Shown here piece by piece: positions 16,618-25,209 of a DNA stretch of 62,294 nucleotides (the stretch's first letter is position 1; each line of letters starts with the position of its first letter). Source of the DNA: Prochlorococcus sp. AG-363-G03 (GTDB lineage Bacteria; Cyanobacteriota; Cyanobacteriia; PCC-6307; Cyanobiaceae); contig QCFJ01000002.1 in assembly GCA_003280265.1 (NCBI GenBank), positions 1 to 62,294 of the forward strand, read 5' to 3'. The notes below the pieces were generated by a model. The model saw only the letters and a list, made by a program, of their open reading frames with translations. It searched no databases and had not been told where the DNA came from. Made by a program: the position numbers and the translations under genes.

Positions 16618-17583
16618 TTATTTTGTTTTTTCTTTTATGTTATTAGAATAAGACACTACTATATTCTGGATCTCTTGAATAACAATATTAATATCTTCTA
16701 ATTTAATAGCATACTTTCTAGAGTATTTAATAAGAGGATCTTTCTCCAAAAAAGAGGAGTGTATATCCTCATCCAAATAGTCAATATTTTTGCGCCGCTC
16801 TGAGACAAAATGACGATGAAATCGATAGGTATCTGCTTGAATAAGAGAAGGCTTTTTTTTAGTTCTAGAATATTCCGACATTTCTAAAGATATACTGTAC
16901 ATCTCTTCTAAGCATAAACCATTTGAAATAGTACTTTTAATGCCAAACCCTTTAGCCTTATCAGATACTGAAGTAAGTGAAACATCTTTAAGACGAGTTG
17001 ACTGAGCAAATTGATTATTTTCACAAATAAATAAAATTGGCAAGGAAAGAAATGCTGCCAAATTAAAACTCTCAAGTACAACTCCTTGATTGGATGCACC
17101 ATCACCAAAAAAGCAATAAATCAAACTATCACTGTTGTCTAATTTATTTGCTAGAGATATTCCACATGCAATTGGAACACCACCACCAACAATACCGTTA
17201 GCTCCATATAAATTTTTAGATAAATCGGCAACATGCATTGATCCACCATTTCCTCCATTACAACCTGTATCTAAACCATGCAATTCATCGATTAATTTAG
17301 TGATATTTCCGCCTCTAGATATGTAATGACCATGACCTCTATGAGTACTAGTAACTCCATCATTTTCTTTTGAAGTAGCTAATACTCCAACAGCAACAGC
17401 TTCTTCTCCTACATATGAATGAATTGGACCTAGTAGTTGCCTCTCTTTTGCAAGGGCTACAATAGCCTCTTCTATCCCTCTAATTAATATTGATTCTCTT
17501 AACAAGTTTGGGAAAGGTTGTTTTAATGAAATTAAGTATTTCAGAGACTCCAATTCCTCTATTTTGTCCCTTAGAACATCCAT
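16618..17583 (-). CDS. thiamine-dependent dehydrogenase E1 alpha-like subunit
   Basis: 321 residues. It has the alpha-subunit landmarks: GPIHSYVGEEAVAVG at 52-66, STHRGHGHYI at 79-88, GGSMH at 113-117 and the thiamine-diphosphate motif from GDG at 160-162 to ENN at 188-190. In known E1 enzymes this subunit binds ThDP-Mg and decarboxylates a 2-oxoacid. It is the first gene of a - strand operon running to 12699; the preceding gene is separated by a 134-bp gap containing a hairpin. PDH-type E1 alpha/beta pairs have been linked to two-carbon branching of a deoxysugar in macrolide clusters (recalled, not checked), which supports a similar role here. Confidence 0.85.
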   Translation of the reverse strand: MDVLRDKIEELESLKYLISLKQPFPNLLRESILIRGIEEAIVALAKERQLLGPIHSYVGEEAVAVGVLATSKENDGVTSTHRGHGHYISRGGNITKLIDELHGLDTGCNGGNGGSMHVADLSKNLYGANGIVGGGVPIACGISLANKLDNSDSLIYCFFGDGASNQGVVLESFNLAAFLSLPILFICENNQFAQSTRLKDVSLTSVSDKAKGFGIKSTISNGLCLEEMYSISLEMSEYSRTKKKPSLIQADTYRFHRHFVSERRKNIDYLDEDIHSSFLEKDPLIKYSRKYAIKLEDINIVIQEIQNIVVSYSNNIKEKTK

Positions 17584-17673
17584 GGTTTCTTTTAATTGGT
17601 TCTATGAAACAGTTTTAACTTAGTATACCCAATCAAAACTATAATATTGAGTGTTCGATATCAGCATTGTCTA

Positions 17674-17712
17674 AGATTTAAATGAAATCAAAATATAATC
17701 TCATTTAAATCT
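17674..17712. terminator. perfect 12-bp inverted repeat after the APH-like kinase gene
   Basis: AGATTTAAATGA at 17674-17685 pairs with TCATTTAAATCT at 17701-17712 around a 15-base loop. It begins 5 bp beyond the stop codon of the - strand kinase gene and separates the transketolase operon from the E1 operon. Terminator or 3'-end stabiliser is inferred; the stem is AT-rich and has no clear T-run. Confidence 0.5.
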
Positions 17713-17717
17713 ATTAT

Positions 17718-18776
17718 TCATTTAGGAATATCACCATGTATTTTATTTATTCTATTATAGCTTTCATTAAGATATTTAAAAGATTTTTTATTACAGATAT
17801 TAAGTTTGTTTTTATTTAATAGTTCTATATTGCTTGATATGAAAGGATTAAGGATAATAGCTAGCCATTTAAGTCTATACAATCTTAATAGAAATATTTC
17901 ATGAAATTTATTATTTTTAAACTTTATAAATTCATTTTTAAAATTTAAAATTGAAGAATAATAGCTTAATGGGATTCCGTGGTCTGGTTGAAGAATTAGA
18001 TCACATACTAGTTTTCTTGGGTCATCCCAACCAGCATATTCAAAATCAATAAAGTTTAAAGTAGATTTATTCTTTAAAATATTATGAAAACCAATGTCAG
18101 ATGGAGATAAAATCCTTTCATTGATATTTATCTCAGTAATCCATTCATTTTCTGAAAACTTTTTAAAAGCAAATTCCTTTATATTATCAAGTTCTTTAAA
18201 AGCGTCGTCTATTATAGACAAAAAACTATTTAATCTAGAATCATTTAATTGTTTAATAGTATGATATATTTTATTAAATCTTTTAAATCGCTCTTCAACT
18301 CCTTTAAAATGGTTTTGAAGAGAAAATTTTGCCTCAGAAGCATTCATTATCTCTATGGCAGTGTCTGTATTACGATATTTTTGAATATTTTTTAAAAAAT
18401 AAATAAGTTTATTTGCATCTGAATTTGTAATTTTTTTAATATTAATTCCCTCTACCCATGATAGTAGAATCCAATTGTCATTTTGATCGAAATTAATTAC
18501 TTTGGGTGATGTGTTAATTTTATTTAGATCAAGAAAATTCAAAAAACTTAATTCTCTTAGAAGTCTTTCTCTCTTTCCACTTATATCATCCGGATAGCAT
18601 TTTAATATTAACTTTTCTTTATTAACTTCTAAACAAAATGTTTTACTATTAATACCTTTATTAACTACTCTATAATCATCAACTTTTATACCATATTTCA
18701 AAAGTTTATTAAATATTAATTCATGAGATGATGAATCTTTATTTATCTTAGAATAATTTTTTCTAATTGATTCCAT
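17718..18776 (-). CDS. aminoglycoside phosphotransferase/choline-kinase-like small-molecule kinase
   Basis: 352 residues. The N-lobe has LILKCYP with the ATP-binding Lys near residue 58; the C-lobe has the catalytic-loop equivalent SPSDIGFHN and the metal-binding NFIDFEYAGWDDP that replaces the usual DFE motif. In the Brenner loop HxDxxxxN the His is Pro, but Asp and Asn remain. Family members phosphorylate sugars, choline or aminoglycosides. The gene overlaps the HAD gene by 34 bp and follows a split transketolase, so a sugar or polyol substrate of the operon is more likely than an antibiotic. Substrate unknown. Confidence 0.75.
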   Translation of the reverse strand: MESIRKNYSKINKDSSSHELIFNKLLKYGIKVDDYRVVNKGINSKTFCLEVNKEKLILKCYPDDISGKRERLLRELSFLNFLDLNKINTSPKVINFDQNDNWILLSWVEGINIKKITNSDANKLIYFLKNIQKYRNTDTAIEIMNASEAKFSLQNHFKGVEERFKRFNKIYHTIKQLNDSRLNSFLSIIDDAFKELDNIKEFAFKKFSENEWITEININERILSPSDIGFHNILKNKSTLNFIDFEYAGWDDPRKLVCDLILQPDHGIPLSYYSSILNFKNEFIKFKNNKFHEIFLLRLYRLKWLAIILNPFISSNIELLNKNKLNICNKKSFKYLNESYNRINKIHGDIPK

Positions 18777-19345
18777 CCAGAAAGATTAATTATATCTGTA
18801 TTATTTATACTAATATTGAAAGGGTTATAGTGGATTCTTTTTATATTATTATTGATCATTTCAAGAATTTCAGGTAAATCATCTATATAATATGAGCAGC
18901 CAATATCTTCTATTCTTTTAACTTTTTTTTCCTTAGTAAGCTCAAAATAAACATCATTCCTATTTATGTCAAGGCCATTCTCAGAGAAAAAATTATTCTT
19001 TTCCAGCCATTCGGTAGCACACTTATGTAAGTCATACTTTGGCCCCATATAAGGAGTTTTAGTTTTGTGACTTACAATAAAAAGTTTAATGCCTTGGTTT
19101 TTTATTTTTTTTAATTCATCAAACATTCCTTCAGACTGATCAGCTTCGGAAATTCTAGATCCATATACCTCGCCTTGAAGAAGGGTAAATAACTCTTCTT
19201 TTCCTTGTTCTCTTAGAAAATTTCTTACCGCATTTTTATTCTTTTTTGTAGAAGAAGGAATTAATCCATTATCTAATGCAATTTTATAAAAAAGTGAATC
19301 ATACCTTACTAAGGTATTATCAAAATCTAATCCAAGTTTAATCAC
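18743..19345 (-). CDS. HAD-family hydrolase (probable sugar phosphatase)
   Basis: 200 residues, starting at GTG within the stop of the transketolase C-half gene (4-bp overlap). LDFDNTLV at 5-12 is HAD motif I with two Asp; FIVSHKT is motif II; YYIDDLPEI near 155 is motif IV. The remaining protein has no recognisable cap domain. It overlaps the kinase gene by 34 bp, an unusually long overlap that suggests tight translational coupling. In context it may dephosphorylate a transketolase product. HAD membership is firm; substrate is not. Confidence 0.78.
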   Translation of the reverse strand: MIKLGLDFDNTLVRYDSLFYKIALDNGLIPSSTKKNKNAVRNFLREQGKEELFTLLQGEVYGSRISEADQSEGMFDELKKIKNQGIKLFIVSHKTKTPYMGPKYDLHKCATEWLEKNNFFSENGLDINRNDVYFELTKEKKVKRIEDIGCSYYIDDLPEILEMINNNIKRIHYNPFNISINNTDIINLSGWNQLEKIILR

Positions 19346-20262
19346 AGACTTTTAATAGTATTAATAATTCCAGTTGAGTCTAAACCTAATTTCTTTCTAG
19401 TATAAATTTGATTACCAAGTTCATGTATAAATTTATCAGGTACTCCAATCCTTTTTATTCTAATTCTTTTATCAAGTGAAATTTCAGACATCCACTCCAG
19501 AAGTGCTGTTCCAAGTCCACCAATAATTCCATGTTCTTCCAAAGAGATCCAGGCTTTAAATTTTTTCTTTAACATACTTTTTAGAAAATTATCATCAATG
19601 GGTTTTATTCCGCCCAAACTAGCAACTCCTAAACTAATTCCTTGTTCTTCGAGTATTTTCGAAGCCTCAATTGCTTCAGACAAGATTGGTCCAACACCTA
19701 GTAACAAATACTGATCTCCTTCTCTTAATAAATTGCCTTGACAAATTCCTAAATTATTTAAATTGGTGTGTAAATTTGGTTCTCCTTTCTTTCCAATTCT
19801 TATATATGTAGGCCCATTGAATTTAACAGCCTCTCTAAGTTGAGCTATAAGCTCATTTTTATCAGCAGGTGCTAATACCCTTAATCCAGGAATACTTCTA
19901 AGAATTGCCATATCTTCAAGCGAATGATGAGTTGGACCTAATTCAGAATAAGAGAGACCAGATCCTGTACCAATAATGACAACTGGAGCTTCGTGATATG
20001 CAGCTCCTACTTTTATTTGTTCTAAACATCTAGTTGTAGTAAAAGGAGTGATCGTATAAACAACTGGCCGCATCCCACTTAAAGCAAGTCCAGAAGCCAT
20101 ACTCATCATGTTTGCCTCAGCGATACCACAATTAACAAATTGATTAGGAGCTGTTTTTTTGAATTCATCAAACATTCGATTCCCAATATCTCCAGAAAGT
20201 AAAACTAAATTATTCATTTTAGAAGCTAAATTGGTCATTTCCTTTGCGAAAGCATCTCTCAT
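19342..20262 (-). CDS. transketolase, C-terminal subunit (split enzyme)
   Basis: 306 residues. It matches the pyrimidine-binding and C-terminal domains of transketolase and DXP synthase: LLSGDIGNRMFDEF, NCGIAEANMMSMASGLA at 43-59 with the catalytic Glu, PFTTTRCLEQIK, and a C-terminal domain starting near residue 185. The gene overlaps the N-half gene by 4 bp. Together they equal one transketolase. Split transketolases of this kind occur in secondary metabolism and cell-surface clusters as well as in central metabolism; the neighbours here point to sugar tailoring. Confidence 0.85.
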   Translation of the reverse strand: MRDAFAKEMTNLASKMNNLVLLSGDIGNRMFDEFKKTAPNQFVNCGIAEANMMSMASGLALSGMRPVVYTITPFTTTRCLEQIKVGAAYHEAPVVIIGTGSGLSYSELGPTHHSLEDMAILRSIPGLRVLAPADKNELIAQLREAVKFNGPTYIRIGKKGEPNLHTNLNNLGICQGNLLREGDQYLLLGVGPILSEAIEASKILEEQGISLGVASLGGIKPIDDNFLKSMLKKKFKAWISLEEHGIIGGLGTALLEWMSEISLDKRIRIKRIGVPDKFIHELGNQIYTRKKLGLDSTGIINTIKSL

Positions 20263-21098
20263 TGTGAAACCTCCAGCTCTTTAATTGCAGAATTCAACTC
20301 TTGTTCATTAGGAGTCTTGTAATGCCAATTATTATTGTCTTCCATGAATGAAACACCCTTTCCTTTTATTGTGTTTGCAACTATTGCACTAGGTTTATTT
20401 TTCTCATCGCGAGCATTATTCAAAGCATGTTTAATTTGATAAAAATCATGACCATTAATCTCCTGAACGTGCCAACCGAATGATTCCCATTTGCTTGCTA
20501 ATGGATCAAGCGTCATAATTTCTCTACTTCGACCCGTTGCTTGCCACTTATTAAAATCGATAATAACGGTTAAATCGCTTAATTTAATGCCCGACGCAAG
20601 CATAGCCGCTTCCCAAATACTTCCTTCATTACATTCCCCATCGCCAAGAATCGCATAACACCTATAAGATTTATCTAATATCCTTGCTGCCAAAGCCATT
20701 CCAAGTGCCATAGGTAGACCATGACCAAGGGAGCCGGTCGCGGCTTCTACGCCAGGGATATAGCCTGGCTTTGGAGGGTGTTCATGAAAAACACTTCCAG
20801 GTTTACCAAAATCTTCCAGTCTATTAATTGAATAATATCCTCGCTCTGCAAGAACTTGAAAAAGAACTGGGGCTCCATGTCCTTTACTTAGAAGGAATCT
20901 ATCTCTATCAGGATTAGCTGGATCCTTAGGATTGATAGATAATTCTTCCCAATATAAATAAACTAATAAATCTAAACAAGATAAACAAGATCCCAAGTGA
21001 GGTATTTTGGCAGATGATGATGTTTTGACAAGTCTTTTTCTTAATTTGCGAGCGATTTGATCGAGATTAGAAAAATTTACTTGGCTTTTAATAGTCAT
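20259..21098 (-). CDS. transketolase, N-terminal ThDP-binding subunit (split enzyme)
   Basis: 279 residues from the ATG at 21098; a TTG at 21113 would add five residues (MFLFI) but the ATG start aligns better. SKGHGAP at 71-77, GSLGHGLPMALGMA at 122-135 and the ThDP motif GDGECNEG at 152-159 ending in DFNKWQ are all present. It would form a heteromer with the product of the overlapping downstream gene and move two-carbon ketol units between sugar phosphates. An 11-bp-stem hairpin lies about 20 bp before the start, between this gene and the alcohol dehydrogenase gene. Confidence 0.87.
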   Translation of the reverse strand: MTIKSQVNFSNLDQIARKLRKRLVKTSSSAKIPHLGSCLSCLDLLVYLYWEELSINPKDPANPDRDRFLLSKGHGAPVLFQVLAERGYYSINRLEDFGKPGSVFHEHPPKPGYIPGVEAATGSLGHGLPMALGMALAARILDKSYRCYAILGDGECNEGSIWEAAMLASGIKLSDLTVIIDFNKWQATGRSREIMTLDPLASKWESFGWHVQEINGHDFYQIKHALNNARDEKNKPSAIVANTIKGKGVSFMEDNNNWHYKTPNEQELNSAIKELEVSQ

Positions 21099-21117
21099 TA
21101 TAAATAAAAACAATCAT

Positions 21118-21143
21118 TATGATATATTTAATAATATATCATA
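21118..21143. repeat. hairpin in the gap before the transketolase operon
   Basis: TATGATATATT at 21118-21128 and AATATATCATA at 21133-21143 form a perfect 11-bp stem with a TAAT loop. Reading the - strand it lies after the zinc dehydrogenase gene and just before the transketolase start, so it could terminate, attenuate or protect the downstream transcript. Confidence 0.45.
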
Positions 21144-21160
21144 TGGAATTAATTATAATT

Positions 21161-22219
21161 TTACATATCTATCATAACTCTTCCTGCTGTTCTACCTTCT
21201 CTCATTGATAATATAGCATCATTAATTTGATCTAGATTATATCTAGTACTTACAATATTTTTTAAACTCCATTTTCCTTGTTTAAGTAGTTGCATATATC
21301 TTGGAATATCTATTTCAGGCTTACACTCACCTCCAAAAGAACCACTAATAGTTTTTCCAAAATGTAAGGGTAAAGAATATATATTTATATTTGAGCCTTT
21401 TGATGGAACTCCTACTAAAACAACCCTTCCTTGTGTACTAACTAATTCATATCCCATTTCAATAATAGGGGGTAATCCAGTATTATCAATAAATACATCT
21501 AAATTTTTTTCTCCAAGGATTTCTTTAATCATTAATCTTGTATTTTGACAGGAACTATTAATAATATGAGTAGCTCCGAGTTTCTTGGCAAGCTCTAATC
21601 TACTATCAAAAAGATCAACGGCAATTATGGGCCAAGCAGAAACAAGATTGGCAGCTTGTATAATATTAAGTCCTATTCCACCAGCACCAAGAACAACTAC
21701 AGATTCACCAATTTTTACTTTAGCATTATTCTCAATAACTCCAAAACCTGTAGTAACAGCGCAACCAAAAAGAGCAGCATCATCTTTTGAAATATCTTTA
21801 GGAATAGATGTACATCTATTTTCACTTATGACTGCATGATGATTAAAGGTAGTAACCCAACCAGCATTTAAATTTTCACCTCTCCATGTATAAGTTGGTG
21901 GATCTGATTGAATTCCAGCTCCTTGCCTCCAATGTAAAACAACATGATCACCTTTTTTAACTGTTTTTACCCCTGGACCCGTATCTAAAACCACACCAAA
22001 ACCTTCATGACCCATCAAATGAGGTAGATATGGATCATGACCTTTTACTCCATCAATTTCACCTAATTGAGAGCCACAAATGCCACTAACATGAATATTT
22101 ACTAGAACTTGCCCAACTTTTAATGTTGTCGGTAACTCTATAGTATCAACTATTAAAGGTTTATTTTGTTGAACTAAAATAGCAGCTTTAGTTACAGATG
22201 GTCTATCTATAATGTTCAT
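21161..22219 (-). CDS. zinc-type alcohol dehydrogenase (MDR family)
   Basis: 352 residues, normal MDR length. HVSGICGSQLGE at 48-59 contains the catalytic Zn Cys, GHEGFGVV the Zn-binding His-Glu, and VVLGAGGIGLNIIQAA near 188-203 the NAD motif. The structural zinc Cys cluster of classical ADHs is absent. The order (methyltransferase, dehydrogenase, split transketolase, HAD, kinase) on one strand suggests a common pathway. Reduction or oxidation of a sugar or polyol phosphate, comparable to TarJ-type enzymes, is possible but not shown. Confidence 0.85.
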   Translation of the reverse strand: MNIIDRPSVTKAAILVQQNKPLIVDTIELPTTLKVGQVLVNIHVSGICGSQLGEIDGVKGHDPYLPHLMGHEGFGVVLDTGPGVKTVKKGDHVVLHWRQGAGIQSDPPTYTWRGENLNAGWVTTFNHHAVISENRCTSIPKDISKDDAALFGCAVTTGFGVIENNAKVKIGESVVVLGAGGIGLNIIQAANLVSAWPIIAVDLFDSRLELAKKLGATHIINSSCQNTRLMIKEILGEKNLDVFIDNTGLPPIIEMGYELVSTQGRVVLVGVPSKGSNINIYSLPLHFGKTISGSFGGECKPEIDIPRYMQLLKQGKWSLKNIVSTRYNLDQINDAILSMREGRTAGRVMIDM

Positions 22220-22221
22220 TC

Positions 22222-22893
22222 CTACTCAAAATAAATAAATGAATAATCTCCAGTATAATTAGTATTAGAGAACCACCATTCCCACTCCTTAGGGGTATTA
22301 AAAGCCTCACAAGTAACTTGCCAATATAAAAGATTAGCCTTTTCAACTTCATTCCTATAACTTTCAACACAAAGGTATTTATTTTTTTTACCAACTCTTT
22401 CCATCTCTCTCAATGCCTTGTCCAAATCATAAGCATGAAGATTGTGTAATGTAGTTATAGAAATAACTAAATCAAAATAGTTATCTTCCCAAGGAAGATT
22501 CGTAGCATTTCCTAAAATTATCTTTTCTTTAACTTCTTGCTTACTATTATTTATTGCATATTCAGAAATATCTAAACCATATATATCTGCATCAGGTATG
22601 TATTTTAAAATATCAAATAACAAAAATCCTTTACCACAACCTATATCAAGGATCTTAGGAGATGGAGGAAGCTGATAGCGAGATAGCATTTCCTTTACAA
22701 CTTTTTCCCAACGTCCCTCCATATACCTGTACCCACCATAATTAATTCTACGATCACCGTCCCAGTAATCATAATCCCATTTTTTAGCAAGAACTGCAGC
22801 CTTTGCCTTTGGGAAATCCTTATCATTCACTCTAGCTAAATAATCACGATTAGTACTTTTATGAAGAACACTCATAAAATCAATTTCTGCCAT
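22222..22893 (-). CDS. class I SAM-dependent methyltransferase
   Basis: 223 residues. KILDIGCGKGFLLFDIL near 95-111 is motif I, GLDISEYAINNSK motif Post-I, NATNLPWEDNYFDLVIS motif II, and an Asn-Leu-His block follows. The N-terminal part contains an unusual aromatic stretch (KKWDYDYWDGDRRINYGGYRYMEG region) that fits uncharacterised methyltransferases in O-antigen clusters. It precedes the zinc dehydrogenase by 2 bp. O- or N-methylation of a sugar is likely; target unknown. Confidence 0.82.
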   Translation of the reverse strand: MAEIDFMSVLHKSTNRDYLARVNDKDFPKAKAAVLAKKWDYDYWDGDRRINYGGYRYMEGRWEKVVKEMLSRYQLPPSPKILDIGCGKGFLLFDILKYIPDADIYGLDISEYAINNSKQEVKEKIILGNATNLPWEDNYFDLVISITTLHNLHAYDLDKALREMERVGKKNKYLCVESYRNEVEKANLLYWQVTCEAFNTPKEWEWWFSNTNYTGDYSFIYFE

Positions 22894-22999
22894 AACTTAT
22901 ATTTAAACTATTTAATTAATTTTTAATTTCATTACTAATGTAAATCAAATCAGGACAACAAGCAAGAACAAAATGCAAGAAATTGCTATATCTTTACGA

Positions 23000-23029
23000 A
23001 AGTTAAAAAATAAGAGGTTTTCTTAACTT
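23000..23029. repeat. AT-rich hairpin between methyltransferase and ChbG-like genes
   Basis: AAGTTAAAAAA pairs with TTTTCTTAACTT with one mismatch around a TAAGAGG loop, in the 292-bp gap. It is about 160 bp beyond the stop of the ChbG-like gene and could end that - strand transcript. Nothing else recognisable was seen in the gap. Confidence 0.35.
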
Positions 23030-23185
23030 ATTTAGAAATTTTTTAGATGCTAATTCAAAATATCTATGCCTCCTATATTAGAGTATATAACAATGGAAAA
23101 TATATATTAGTTATATTTTAAAATAGAAAAATTATCAAACTTGTTGATTTTATGTACAAAAAATAGTTGGGATTTTTCATTAAGA

Positions 23186-24034
23186 CTAAAGATCATTATA
23201 TGTTATCAACTGAAAATCATTGAAAATTTTTCTTGATGATAGAACCTTCATCTCTGCAACAGCCTTTTCAAAAAAATGCATCTTAATTTTATATTCTTTT
23301 CCATAAATATCCAACAAATCATTCGAGAGAGAGTAAGGATGTATCATAAGTTCATGTTTATTAGATTTAGAAATCTGAATCAATTGTTGATAATCAACTA
23401 TATTAGGCATTTGGAATGGATGAAAGTCAAATATAGAATTAAAGGAATGATTATATTTAAGTGAAAGGTTATCTGCATATTCTTTGTTTCTTTTAGAAGC
23501 ATAATTAAGTATTATTTGCTTTATTCTTTTCTTATAGTTTATTTTTCCGACTGGCCGTCTAATACTTTGAGGAAAAGCTATACGTATTTTCAATTTCATA
23601 TCCTTAGCAAAATCGGCAACTAATTTAAAAAGCTTAGGATTCATATGTATATGTTGATGACTATCGATATGTGAGACAGATACTTCAGCCTTTTTTAGAT
23701 ATTGATATTGAACATATAATTCATTATTTATATCGTCTAAATTCAATTTATTGGATAATATTTTTTTTATTAGCTTCATTTTACCAAGAAAATATCCATT
23801 CTCATTTGTTAATGAAGACTTGCCTACAATTGATCTTCCTTCTGTTATATTAAAATGGAGACCTATTCCAAGAGAATAATATTTTTTAGCTAAATTTATT
23901 GCATAATCAGTTGCAGGCATATTAATCATAATAGTAGTGCTACTTAAATTCCCAATTTTAAAAACCTTTATAATTGAATCAGAAACTGCTTTAGTTAAAC
24001 CAAAGTCATCTGCATTAACAATTAATTTCTTCAT
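23186..24034 (-). CDS. ChbG/HpnK (YdjC)-family carbohydrate deacetylase
   Basis: 282 residues. NADDFGLTKAV at 6-16 gives the catalytic/metal Asp residues, IGLHFNITEGR the first His, and SHIDSHQHIHMNP near 119-131 the HxxH-rich metal site. These match the YdjC superfamily, which deacetylates oligosaccharides and lipid-linked sugars such as HpnK on hopanoid GlcNAc. The start overlaps the stop of the upstream methyltransferase by one base (TAATG). It is the third deacetylase type in the window after two NodB-type genes. Confidence 0.85.
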   Translation of the reverse strand: MKKLIVNADDFGLTKAVSDSIIKVFKIGNLSSTTIMINMPATDYAINLAKKYYSLGIGLHFNITEGRSIVGKSSLTNENGYFLGKMKLIKKILSNKLNLDDINNELYVQYQYLKKAEVSVSHIDSHQHIHMNPKLFKLVADFAKDMKLKIRIAFPQSIRRPVGKINYKKRIKQIILNYASKRNKEYADNLSLKYNHSFNSIFDFHPFQMPNIVDYQQLIQISKSNKHELMIHPYSLSNDLLDIYGKEYKIKMHFFEKAVAEMKVLSSRKIFNDFQLITYNDL

Positions 24035-24897
24035 TATTCCTTAAAACCTCTAATAATTAAGTGACCAGAAAAATTTTTCAATCTACCTTTAAACACTTGT
24101 TTTTTATTTACAACTTCTAAAACTAAAGCATACAATCTTCCTATGAAAATCCCAAATTTATAACCTATTCTTATCGAAGCAAACATTCTCCCTAAGGATT
24201 TTGTTTTTAAAAAACCACTTTTTCTAATTAGATCCTCTTCCTCAGAGGCAGTTGTAAAATAGCAATTGTGATATTTTTTACCACTCAAAGTGATAAAAAA
24301 TCTAATAACTGTATAATAAATTACATAGAAATCAGTAGCCCATCGATTGACGTGGGTTACGTTAAAAAAGCCTGATGGTTTTAATACTCTAAATATTTCA
24401 CTATAAGTCTTGGCTACATCTTTAGGATTTAAGTATCTTAAAACTTCTATAGAAACAACATAGTCAAACTCTCCATCCTCGAAAGGAAGTTGAGCTGATA
24501 CTCCTTCGCAAAAACCTATATCAGGAAAATTATTTCTTGCATACGACAGCATTTCCTTGGATGGATCCAAGCCCTTAACTTCAAAACCTTTATCTCTTAT
24601 AAATTTACATAAATGACCAGTTCCACTTCCAAGATCAAGAACTTTTGAACCAGAATTTAGTCGATCTAAATCCTTTTTTACTTCTTCGAAAATTTGATAT
24701 CTACCATAGATAAAAGGATCAGTAAATCTTCCTAGCTCAAACTTTACGTAACGACCTTGAAATATTCCACTATCATCATCATGTCTCTTTCTTGCCATTT
24801 CTCTATCTTCGAATTGACTAGTATCATTAAAATTCCCTTTTCTGGAATCTTTATATTTGAAAAACTTTTTAAAGAATAACGAAAATATCGAACTCAT
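24034..24897 (-). CDS. class I SAM-dependent methyltransferase
   Basis: 287 residues. KVLDLGSGTGHLCKFIRDKGFEV-type motif I lies near 84-100, GLDPSKEML follows, then SAQLPFEDGEFDYVVSIEVLRYL is the classic UbiE/Methyltransf_11 pattern and RVLKPSGFF motif III. The C-terminus is basic with a hydrophobic stretch near 215-255, so it may touch the membrane. Coupled to the ChbG-like deacetylase by a TAATG overlap. Probably methylates a lipid-linked or sugar substrate; unproven. Confidence 0.82.
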   Translation of the reverse strand: MSSIFSLFFKKFFKYKDSRKGNFNDTSQFEDREMARKRHDDDSGIFQGRYVKFELGRFTDPFIYGRYQIFEEVKKDLDRLNSGSKVLDLGSGTGHLCKFIRDKGFEVKGLDPSKEMLSYARNNFPDIGFCEGVSAQLPFEDGEFDYVVSIEVLRYLNPKDVAKTYSEIFRVLKPSGFFNVTHVNRWATDFYVIYYTVIRFFITLSGKKYHNCYFTTASEEEDLIRKSGFLKTKSLGRMFASIRIGYKFGIFIGRLYALVLEVVNKKQVFKGRLKNFSGHLIIRGFKE

Positions 24898-25209
24898 TTA
24901 ACAACAGGGAATAACATCCCTCACTATATATGCCAAATCCAATTAATAAATGAAAGTTGGTAATTCTGAACTAAATTAACTATCTCATTGAAGAATAATA
25001 CTTATATCATGAGAAATCCCTAAAAATAAACTAAGGGTTTGGATAGACCAAGAAAGAAGAGTAAATAAAATGTTAAATATCTCAACAAATCATGAAATAT
25101 CATTGGTGAAATTATAAATTACAATTAGGAATTAAAATAGTTTAAAAGAAAATAGTATGCTAAAAACTTTTTTACTTTATATTATTGATAATGATATAAA
25201 AAAATAATT
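24898..25209. other. 312-bp divergent intergenic region
   Basis: The region separates a - strand methyltransferase operon from the + strand WecA-like gene and must carry both promoters. A TATAAA at 25195-25200 lies 10 bp before the + strand start. A loose CCCT/AGGG dyad occurs near 25020-25040. No ORF, RNA or strong repeat was recognised. Confidence 0.5.

Noticed and set aside
16908-17108. Antisense frame inside the E1-alpha gene
   Set aside because: It lies fully within a well-supported gene on the same strand in another frame and has no family features.
15687-17583. Housekeeping pyruvate dehydrogenase E1
   Set aside because: No E2 or E3 genes, and tight coupling to cupin, C-methyltransferase and sugar reductase genes argue against it, although the catalytic motifs are intact.
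21099-21113. TTG start adding MFLFI to the transketolase N-half
   Set aside because: The ATG five codons later gives a typical N-terminus, and the extra residues are hydrophobic without family support.
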